11,715 nt of DNA. Origin: Campylobacterales bacterium (GTDB lineage Bacteria; Campylobacterota; Campylobacteria; Campylobacterales; Hydrogenimonadaceae). The number at the start of each line of letters is the position of its first letter. Within the stretch, counting starts at the first letter, position 1. Shown here in pieces: positions 7,027-11,715 of the stretch. The notes under the pieces were generated by a model. The model had not been told where the DNA came from and ran no database searches. It saw nothing but the letters and a program-made list of their open reading frames with translations. Location: contig JAMONQ010000079.1 of assembly GCA_027065635.1 (NCBI GenBank), forward strand, positions 1 through 11,715, in the 5' to 3' direction. The translations under genes and the position numbers were made by a program.

Positions 7027-7035
7027 TGATACAAT
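7027..7035 (+). promoter_or_regulatory. Extended -10 promoter of the superoxide reductase gene
   Basis: TGATACAAT combines the extended TGn element with a near-consensus -10 box (TACAAT, 7030-7035). Transcription is expected from about 7042, leaving a leader of about 26 bases that holds the AAGGAG ribosome binding site (7057-7062). No -35 consensus is seen. Confidence 0.55.
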
Positions 7036-7067
7036 GTGACTATCAAAACAAGAAAAAAGGAGCAGAT

Positions 7068-7460
7068 ATGCCTAAAATCAATAGATATGTAGATATCGAC
7101 ACTGTCGAAAGAGAGGCGAAAAAAGATTATATCGATCGTCATTCACCTTTTATCTACTGCGAAAGCAGTGCGAAAAAGGGAGAGAAGTTTCCGGTAAGAG
7201 TAGTCATGGGAAAAGAGTATACTCATCCGGACGATCCTGACCACTTCATCGAAAGTATTCGTCTATTCAACGGTGAGACTCTTCTTGGAGAAGTCACTTT
7301 TACAGCCGGTATGCTCGGCGGTGAAGGCCACAAAGGACATGCTGAAGTAACCTTCAATATCGTCCCTACCGGGGGCAAACTGAATCTGGTAGCTCAAGCC
7401 TACTGCACCAAGCACGGTCTTTGGGAAAACGAACCTGTTACCGTAGAAGTGACAGACTGA
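7068..7460 (+). CDS. Class II superoxide reductase (neelaredoxin / desulfoferrodoxin C-terminal family)
   Basis: This 130-residue cytoplasmic protein should reduce superoxide to hydrogen peroxide at a mononuclear iron site, using electrons from rubredoxin-like donors. Seen: the five expected iron ligands H25 (RHSPFI), H53 and H59 (THPDDPDHFI), and C113 and H116 (CTKHGLWE). It lacks the N-terminal rubredoxin-like desulforedoxin domain with its four cysteines, hence class II. The loop before the first ligand histidine reads D23-R24-H25, where the classical family has Glu-Lys-His; the lysine assists catalysis in characterised enzymes, so arginine here is a notable variation. The start is at 7068 because AAGGAG lies 5 bases upstream, while an in-frame ATG at 7026 overlaps the promoter. 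It is monocistronic, bounded by hairpins on both sides. A role in oxygen tolerance of a microaerophile is inferred. Confidence 0.88.
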   Translation: MPKINRYVDIDTVEREAKKDYIDRHSPFIYCESSAKKGEKFPVRVVMGKEYTHPDDPDHFIESIRLFNGETLLGEVTFTAGMLGGEGHKGHAEVTFNIVPTGGKLNLVAQAYCTKHGLWENEPVTVEVTD

Positions 7461-7472
7461 TCCTCTCCAACC

Positions 7473-7502
7473 GGGCGCCTTCAGGCGCCCTAACCTCTTT
7501 TT
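7473..7502 (+). terminator. Rho-independent terminator after the superoxide reductase gene
   Basis: A perfect stem of GGGCGCC (7473-7479) and GGCGCCC (7484-7490) with a TTCA tetraloop is followed by TAACCTC and a run of five T (7498-7502). The stem begins 12 bases after the stop codon. Confidence 0.85.
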
Positions 7503-7529
7503 AACCCCTTTTACTCTAAACTGTCACCC

Positions 7530-8198
7530 ATGAACAGGCTCTACAATGCTCTACAGCTTAAGCGTCTATATCAGTTAAAGCATCTTGGCTTCAGATATGT
7601 CCCTATGATACAAAAGCGTACAGGCGCCTCAACCGTATTGCCTGACGATCTGCAATCCTTGAGGAACATGGTATCTGATTGCATGCTCTGCGGACTGGGA
7701 AAGAGTCGTACCAAGCCTGTATTCGGTGAAGGCGATCCACATGCCTCGCTCATGTTCGTCGGGGAAGGTCCCGGAGCACAGGAGGATACAACAGGAAGGC
7801 CTTTTGTCGGAAGAGCCGGAGAACTTTTAACCAAAATGATAGAAAATGGTTTGGAGATCCCAAGAAGCAGTGTCTATATAGCGAATATCGTCAAGTGCCG
7901 ACCGCCAAACAACAGAGTACCGACACCTGAGGAGGCATATACGTGCCTTCCATATTTAATGAAACAGATCGAAATTGTAGCTCCAAAAGTTATAGTCGCA
8001 CTCGGTGCGACGGCGTACCACTACCTTACCGGTGACAAGAGCGGAATTTCGAAAGTAAGGGGAGAGGTCATAGACAGAGGCTCCTATGTGCTTGTGCCCA
8101 CTTACCATCCAAGCTACCTGCTGCGTAACCCTTCCGCGAAAAAAGAGGTTTACCAGGATCTTTTAAAAATCAAGAGGCTGCTATGCGAAAACTGTTAG
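7530..8198 (+). CDS. Family 4 uracil-DNA glycosylase with an iron-sulfur cluster
   Basis: This 222-residue DNA-repair enzyme removes uracil from DNA to start base-excision repair. Seen: four cysteines placed as in bacterial and archaeal family 4 enzymes (C51, C54, C123, C139) for a [4Fe-4S] cluster; motif GEGPGAQED (79-86 region) with GRPFVGRAG; NIVKCRPPNNR; and THE active-site HPSYLLRNP near the C-terminus. Family 4 lacks the catalytic aspartate of family 1 Ung. About 36 residues precede the conserved helix (LPDDLQSLRNMVSDC). The ATG at 7530 has no Shine-Dalgarno sequence; a possible -10 (TAAACT, 7517-7522) would start transcription almost at the ATG. A later ATG at 7668 has GAGG before it but would cut the helix preceding the first cysteine, so it is not preferred. 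The last 16 bases overlap the next gene. Confidence 0.92.
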   Translation: MNRLYNALQLKRLYQLKHLGFRYVPMIQKRTGASTVLPDDLQSLRNMVSDCMLCGLGKSRTKPVFGEGDPHASLMFVGEGPGAQEDTTGRPFVGRAGELLTKMIENGLEIPRSSVYIANIVKCRPPNNRVPTPEEAYTCLPYLMKQIEIVAPKVIVALGATAYHYLTGDKSGISKVRGEVIDRGSYVLVPTYHPSYLLRNPSAKKEVYQDLLKIKRLLCENC

Positions 8199-9466
8199 CG
8201 ATTTTTCTTTTTATCACTGTGGTTACGGCCCAGATTCAGCTCATATCTCCCATTCCGCTTCCATCCAATGTCATCATAGATCTCGATCCTGAACAGTATG
8301 ACGACAAAGAACTCTCCGAACTGTTGCAAAGAGGGGAAATCTTTTCCTTTCTGGCGAAGTCCAAGTCGACGCAGGATCCGGAGCTTGAAGCGCTGAGAGA
8401 GAGCTATATGACGCTTTTCAACGTCACTGGAAAAGTCTACTCTTCGGCAGCCTTCAGGGTCGCTTTTATCGTACCGTACAAGAAAATAGGAAAGTATGCC
8501 TATTCGACGTCGAACTCTGCTCTGGCATATTTGCTGAATCGCAAGGTTCCTTTCGAAATGGAGCTGATTCCAATAGCCGATGAAAACAACTCTACGCTAC
8601 AGGGCGCGCTCGAAGCATTGTCGGGCAGCTCTTTCGATCTTATCGTAGCTCCCGTAACCATGAAAGGTGCTCAATACTTCTGTTCTCAAGTACTCGATAC
8701 CGATCTTTTCATCCCTACCCTGCATAAAAACAGGATAGATTGTGTGAACAGTAAAATCGGCTTCGGAGGCATAGACTACTCGGCACAGATAGAGATACTC
8801 TCGTATCTCGTCGAGGATAACGCCACAAACATTACAGTTTCGGACGGTACGACGATATCGAAAATGCTTTCACAAACGGTAGCTTCCACTGTCGATGTCG
8901 CCGATCACATCGCACTCGATCGCAGCGGTTACTACAAAGAGCTGATTTTAAGACATGAAGACTTGAACCAGTCTACGATCTTTTTGAATACACCGGTGGT
9001 AAAAAGCAGTCTTTTTCTTTCACAGCTTACACTGGCGGATTATAAACCGCTTCAGGTCCTAAGTACACAGATCAACTATTCGCCTCTGCTTCTCACTCTC
9101 ACACAGTATCACGATAGAGAGAACATGGTAGTGGCCAGCTCTATCGGAGAGCTCGATGCGGTGTTGAGTGAAAACATTGCACTTGTCAATCAGGATATCC
9201 GCTTCAACTGGCTCAACTACGCCACAGTTTCCGGTCTGGACTACTACTTTACCTCTAAAACCGGTGAGAGAAGACTCAGCGAAGAAGACTTTACGGATGG
9301 ATCGATAGACTATGATATTAAACTATATGAAGCAGGTTTATATCGCTTCGTGCCAAAAGAGATACCAATGCCGCAAGAGGATGATAACGGCTCAATCATC
9401 GAAATATACGACGACGAGACGAATCTTGAGGACTACGACTCATTCCAGTCCGATAGTATTGAGTAG
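8183..9466 (+). CDS. Secreted periplasmic-binding-protein-like (type I fold) protein of unknown function
   Basis: This 427-residue protein is not recognised as a named family. Seen: a short Sec signal peptide (MRKLLAIFLFITVVTA, likely cleaved after A16); then two alternating alpha/beta halves that read like a type I periplasmic-binding fold. Examples are FRVAFIVPYKKIGKYAYSTS (91-110), FDLIVAPVTMKGAQYF (from 151) and strand-helix segments from 200 to 320. The layout recalls LpoA and branched-chain amino-acid binding proteins, but no family motif is certain. Two cysteines occur at about 167 and 187. The C-terminal tail (399-427) has 12 Asp/Glu and no Lys/Arg. No lipobox is present. The ATG at 8183 lies inside the end of the glycosylase gene (16-base overlap), so translation is probably coupled. 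It shares 34 bases tail to tail with ybgC on the other strand. The ligand or partner is unknown. Confidence 0.8.
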   Translation: MRKLLAIFLFITVVTAQIQLISPIPLPSNVIIDLDPEQYDDKELSELLQRGEIFSFLAKSKSTQDPELEALRESYMTLFNVTGKVYSSAAFRVAFIVPYKKIGKYAYSTSNSALAYLLNRKVPFEMELIPIADENNSTLQGALEALSGSSFDLIVAPVTMKGAQYFCSQVLDTDLFIPTLHKNRIDCVNSKIGFGGIDYSAQIEILSYLVEDNATNITVSDGTTISKMLSQTVASTVDVADHIALDRSGYYKELILRHEDLNQSTIFLNTPVVKSSLFLSQLTLADYKPLQVLSTQINYSPLLLTLTQYHDRENMVVASSIGELDAVLSENIALVNQDIRFNWLNYATVSGLDYYFTSKTGERRLSEEDFTDGSIDYDIKLYEAGLYRFVPKEIPMPQEDDNGSIIEIYDDETNLEDYDSFQSDSIE

Positions 9467-9810
9467 ATATGCGGAGGGATCTTACATACCCTCCCCTCTT
9501 TTAAAAAGGCGAGTTTCACTTTCATTGTAAAGAGTGTGTCACCATCTTTCAAAACCTTCTGCATCAAAACGATCGAAGCGCCTCTTTTCTCCAAAAGCTC
9601 GGTCGTTACCTCCACCATATCTCCGAGCGTTGCCGGCTTTAGATACTCCGCTTCTACCTTTTTCACGACAAAATAGCCATCTTCACTCTCAGGGCTGAGC
9701 CCTCTGGCAAAAAACTGTTCGCTCCTCGCTCTTTCGCAAAACTTGAGGTAGTTGGCATAATATACTATGCCGGCAGCATCAGTATCTTCGTAATAGACCC
9801 GTATTTTCAC
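9433..9810 (-). CDS. ybgC: YbgC-type acyl-CoA thioesterase (hotdog fold)
   Basis: This 125-residue cytoplasmic hotdog-fold thioesterase is of the 4-hydroxybenzoyl-CoA thioesterase/YbgC group, which hydrolyses acyl-CoA. In E. coli it is tied to the Tol-Pal region; in Helicobacter it acts on long-chain acyl-CoA. Seen: the family N-terminus RVYYEDTDAAGIVYYANYL with Y7 and predicted catalytic D11, then the long helix KFCERARSEQFF, and later strands VEVTTELLEKRGAS and MKVKLAFLKEG. The histidine normal in VYHANYL is a tyrosine here (Y18). The start is a GTG at 9808-9810 with a G-rich site (GGGGGTAGAGA) just before it. No tol genes are nearby. Its 3' end overlaps the secreted-protein gene, and the predicted terminator of that transcript lies inside its coding sequence. 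yjdM lies 148 bases upstream on the same strand. Confidence 0.9.
   Translation of the reverse strand: MKIRVYYEDTDAAGIVYYANYLKFCERARSEQFFARGLSPESEDGYFVVKKVEAEYLKPATLGDMVEVTTELLEKRGASIVLMQKVLKDGDTLFTMKVKLAFLKEGRVCKIPPHIYSILSDWNES
9473..9502 (+). terminator. Probable terminator of the glycosylase / secreted-protein transcript, inside ybgC
   Basis: GGAGGG (9473-9478) and CCCTCC (9489-9494) form a 6-base GC-rich stem with a 10-base loop, followed by CCTCTTTT. It begins 7 bases after the plus-strand stop codon and lies in the 3' coding part of ybgC on the other strand. Confidence 0.5.
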
Positions 9811-9835
9811 TCTCTACCCCCGTATATTCGGCATC

Positions 9836-9952
9836 TTAGAAGCTCTTGTCACCCGGTGTGCCCTTTTGTATGCGTAAACTCTGTTTCAAGTAGTCTTCAA
9901 AACTGGCTTCCCGCCAGACCAGTGCTTTTGATTTACTTCTTGTATCCTGGCT
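9836..9952 (-). other. Open 38-codon stretch between yjdM and ybgC, possible gene remnant or unannotated small gene
   Basis: The 148-base gap between yjdM and ybgC contains a minus-strand frame of 38 sense codons ending in TAA at 9836-9838. Its translation looks protein-like (LVWREASFEDYLKQSLRIQK followed by GTPGDKSF), with mixed charged and aromatic residues. It lacks an ATG, GTG or TTG at its beginning; the first TTG is codon 22 and a CTG is codon 11. It is in the same frame as yjdM, after that gene's TAG and a second stop at 9953-9955. It may be the tail of a decayed gene, a small gene with an unusual start, or chance. I do not recognise the peptide. A small inverted repeat (CTGGC/GCCAG, 9903-9917) lies within it. 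Confidence 0.3.
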
Positions 9953-9958
9953 TTAAAC

Positions 9959-10303
9959 CTATACTTTCTTTACGAACTCCTGCTTGAGCCTGATTGCTCC
10001 GACTCCGGGTACTTTGCAATCGATATTGTGTCCGTCACTGCTATCTACGAGGCGGATATTTTTGATCTTTGTGCCGACCTTTATGCCGCCACTGCTTCCT
10101 TTGACCTTTAGATCCTTGATGACTGTAACGCTGTCGCCGTCTTGAAGGATGTTTCCGTTTGCATCTTTTACTATCAGTCCGCTCTCTTCTTGTGTCGCGG
10201 CATCTTTGCTCCACTCATGCGCACACTCCGGGCAAATGTACAAAGATCCGTCTTCATAGGTATATTCGCTGCCGCACTGCGGGCAGTTTGGAAAATTTTC
10301 CAT
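9959..10303 (-). CDS. yjdM: YjdM/PhnA family zinc-ribbon protein
   Basis: This small 114-residue protein carries the former name PhnA (alkylphosphonate-utilisation-associated), although the family is found far from phosphonate genes and its cellular role is unclear. Seen: an N-terminal zinc ribbon CPQCGS...CPECAHEW with C7, C10, C24 and C27, then the conserved KDANGNILQDGDSVTVIKDL block and an SH3-like C-terminal half ending in IRLKQEFVKKV, as in E. coli YjdM. The length is normal. AAGGAAAAGA directly before the ATG is a good ribosome binding site. No phosphonate genes are present. It follows ribB after 37 bases on the same strand with no clear terminator between, so co-transcription is likely. 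Confidence 0.93.
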   Translation of the reverse strand: MENFPNCPQCGSEYTYEDGSLYICPECAHEWSKDAATQEESGLIVKDANGNILQDGDSVTVIKDLKVKGSSGGIKVGTKIKNIRLVDSSDGHNIDCKVPGVGAIRLKQEFVKKV

Positions 10304-10340
10304 TCTTTTCCTTATAGTTGAATTTGGGCGCTATTTTAGC

Positions 10341-11366
10341 CTATTTTATCTCTATCTCTTCAACGATATCGAGCCCGAATCCGCCAAGCCCTACAAACTC
10401 TCGCCCTTTGCTGGAGACAAGAAGTCTGATATTCCTGATTCCTAGCCCTGCCAAAATCTGGGCGCCTATGCCGTACTCTTTCATAGTCTCACCGGCAGCA
10501 TCTCTACTGTCGAGAAATACGATCACTCCGCCGTTTTTTTTCAGGTATTCGATCGAATCTACAAGTTGGCTGTAACGATGCTGGTTCAGCAGCAGATCTA
10601 TATCCGGACCGATATTGTGGAACTTGACATTTTCAGTTTCATGCAGTTTGTAGAATATGAGTGCGTAGTGCTCTTTGCCACGATGGTCGGTAAATCTTTT
10701 TTTGGTGACTTTCGTATCGAAAAACTCGATCTCATCCTCTTCCATCGCTCTTACGAGTCTCTCGTTTCTTAGCCGATACTCGACAATATCTGAAATATAG
10801 ACTATATTGAGACCATGTTTTTTTGCAAAGACTTCCAGGTCGTCACGACGGGCCATCTGCCCGTCTTCACGCATGATTTCGCATATTACGGCACTGGGAG
10901 CGAGACCTGCGAGCCTGCAAAGATCGACTGATCCTTCGGTATGGCCCGTACGCACCAGTACCCCTCCCTCTTTGGCGATGAGAGGAAAGATGTGCCCGGG
11001 TCGTACAAGATCCTCGGCATGACTTACCGGGTTTGCCAGCAGTTTTATGGTCATGTCCCGCTCATAAGCCGATATTCCCGTAGTAGCCTCTTTCGCGTCG
11101 ACGGAAACGGTAAATGCAGTCTCATGCTGAGAGTCGTTGTTCTGCACCATAGGATCGAGCTCCAGCCGCTTCGCGATCGCCTGGGAAATCGCAACACATA
11201 TCAGCCCCTTCGCCTCCGTAGCCATGAAATTGACTTTTTGCGGTGTGGAAAAAGTAGCCGCATAAACCAAATCACCCTCGTTTTCTCTATCCTCGTCATC
11301 GATCATGACTACCATCTTTCCATGTTTTATATCTTCTATCGCCTGCTCTACCCTCTGTATAGGCAT
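10341..11366 (-). CDS. ribB: 3,4-dihydroxy-2-butanone 4-phosphate synthase with degenerate GTP cyclohydrolase II-like domain
   Basis: The 341-residue protein converts ribulose 5-phosphate to 3,4-dihydroxy-2-butanone 4-phosphate for riboflavin synthesis. Seen: the RibB domain (about 1-203) with IDDEDRENEGDL (22-33, acidic metal and substrate residues), ATEAKGLICVAI, the RPGHIFPLIA segment and RTGHTEGSVDL with H142. A C-terminal domain (about 210-341) keeps the GTP cyclohydrolase II end motif (YGIGAQILAGLGIRNIRLL), but the whole domain has no cysteine, so the three zinc ligands of RibA are gone. This RibB plus inactive RibA-like form is usual in Helicobacter and Campylobacter relatives, and a separate ribA is expected elsewhere. 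Databases may call it RibBA. The start has GGAG 8 bases upstream and a TATAAT at 11399-11404. It is divergent from the tRNA pair and followed by yjdM. Confidence 0.94.
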   Translation of the reverse strand: MPIQRVEQAIEDIKHGKMVVMIDDEDRENEGDLVYAATFSTPQKVNFMATEAKGLICVAISQAIAKRLELDPMVQNNDSQHETAFTVSVDAKEATTGISAYERDMTIKLLANPVSHAEDLVRPGHIFPLIAKEGGVLVRTGHTEGSVDLCRLAGLAPSAVICEIMREDGQMARRDDLEVFAKKHGLNIVYISDIVEYRLRNERLVRAMEEDEIEFFDTKVTKKRFTDHRGKEHYALIFYKLHETENVKFHNIGPDIDLLLNQHRYSQLVDSIEYLKKNGGVIVFLDSRDAAGETMKEYGIGAQILAGLGIRNIRLLVSSKGREFVGLGGFGLDIVEEIEIK

Positions 11367-11398
11367 ATATAACTCCGTTCAATTTTTATGTTTGAAAA

Positions 11399-11404
11399 AT
11401 TATA
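11399..11404 (-). promoter_or_regulatory. -10 box for ribB
   Basis: On the minus strand TATAAT occupies 11404 to 11399, predicting a start near 11392 and a leader of roughly 26 bases containing GGAG. Any -35 contact would fall around 11422-11427, inside the divergent tRNA promoter. Confidence 0.55.
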
Positions 11405-11415
11405 TCCAAAAACCC

Positions 11416-11444
11416 TTGACATTGGGAGATAAATGCATTATAAT
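11416..11444 (+). promoter_or_regulatory. Consensus sigma70 promoter of the tRNA-Gln / tRNA-fMet pair
   Basis: TTGACA (11416-11421), a 17-base spacer and TATAAT (11439-11444) match the ideal sigma70 promoter exactly. It is the only promoter in the window with a clear -35 box, and transcription should begin near 11451, about 29 bases before tRNA-Gln. Confidence 0.85.
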
Positions 11445-11479
11445 TCTGACCGCAAACAGGCAACAGCCTCTCCATTTAC

Positions 11480-11554
11480 TGGGGTGTCGCCAAGTGGTAA
11501 GGCAGCAGGTTTTGGTCCTGCCATTCGGGGGTTCGAATCCCTCCACCCCATCCA
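11480..11554 (+). tRNA. tRNA-Gln (anticodon UUG)
   Basis: A complete cloverleaf of 75 bases with encoded CCA. The acceptor stem is TGGGGTG / CACCCCA. The anticodon arm is GCAGG-TTTTGGT-CCTGC with anticodon TTG, reading CAA. The T arm contains GTTCGAATC. The discriminator base is U (TCCA at 11551-11554), whereas E. coli tRNA-Gln has G73. Campylobacterota charge tRNA-Gln with Glu and then amidate it through GatCAB, so the GlnRS identity base is not needed. It is transcribed from the promoter at 11416-11444, ahead of tRNA-fMet. Confidence 0.95.
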
Positions 11555-11561
11555 CTTTTGT

Positions 11562-11638
<77 letters not shown>

Positions 11639-11691
11639 ATCCTCATTAAACACCAAAATCATGGCATTTTGAGACTCATTGCTTTACATGG

Positions 11692-11710
11692 TGTGCCCAT
11701 ATTGTGCCCA
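11692..11710. repeat. Paired TGTGCCCA direct repeats at the right edge
   Basis: TGTGCCCA occurs at 11692-11699 and again at 11703-11710, three bases apart, about 50 bases downstream of tRNA-fMet. Closely spaced repeats of this kind, next to a tRNA gene, recall arm-type binding sites of tyrosine integrases. The window ends five bases later, so no integrase can be seen. Confidence 0.4.
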
Positions 11711-11715
11711 AAAGT

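Noticed and set aside
7026..7067. An upstream ATG start for the superoxide reductase gene
   Set aside because: It overlaps the extended -10 promoter and has no ribosome binding site, while AAGGAG precedes the ATG at 7068.
9903..9917. CTGGC/GCCAG hairpin as a terminator for ribB-yjdM
   Set aside because: The stem has only 5 base pairs with at most four T following on the minus strand, and it lies inside a protein-like open stretch. It is too weak to call.
11367..11398. FMN riboswitch in front of ribB
   Set aside because: The predicted leader is only about 26 bases, far too short for the RFN element, and none of its conserved segments is visible.

Overview
The window reads as a chromosomal segment of a Campylobacterota (epsilonproteobacterial) genome of moderate GC, most likely a free-living, chemolithotrophic type such as the Sulfurovum/Sulfurimonas/Hydrogenimonas group. 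The reasons are a three-subunit E-type (CCG-domain) succinate dehydrogenase/fumarate reductase, truD and thiL close together, a RibB whose C-terminal GTP-cyclohydrolase-II-like domain has lost its zinc cysteines, a family 4 uracil-DNA glycosylase, and promoters recognisable mainly by a TATAAT-like -10 box. The genus is an inference.

Left part (1-3096): truD (pseudouridine synthase, minus strand, 3' end outside the window), then a plus-strand HD-domain protein with a YfbR-like nucleotidase signature, then thiL (thiamine-monophosphate kinase, minus strand), which converges on the HD gene. The HD gene begins just after a nest of inverted repeats.

Centre (3220-6968): a divergent promoter region followed by a compact operon of flavoprotein (sdhA), iron-sulfur protein (sdhB) and CCG-domain subunit (sdhE), closed by a hairpin. 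No Tat signal is present on the flavoprotein, so this looks like the cytoplasm-facing enzyme rather than the periplasmic methylmenaquinol:fumarate reductase. SdhB carries an extra cysteine that should turn the usual [3Fe-4S] centre into [4Fe-4S].

Then (7027-7502) comes a monocistronic class II superoxide reductase with its own promoter, a symmetrical AT-rich upstream element and a strong terminator. Next are a family 4 uracil-DNA glycosylase overlapped by a secreted periplasmic-binding-protein-like gene of unknown role (7530-9466). That gene overlaps the end of a YbgC-type thioesterase on the other strand.

Right part (9433-11715): ybgC, a zinc-ribbon YjdM/PhnA protein and ribB lie on the minus strand. 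A textbook sigma70 promoter then drives a tRNA-Gln(UUG)/initiator tRNA-Met pair on the plus strand. The last bases after the tRNAs hold two copies of TGTGCCCA, which may be the edge of an integrated element outside the window.

No CRISPR array, insertion sequence or complete mobile element is visible. Most genes are housekeeping or central-metabolism genes. The least explained items are the YfbR-like HD protein, the secreted binding-protein-like protein, the 38-codon open stretch between yjdM and ybgC, and the right edge. No gap without a gene is longer than about 170 bases.
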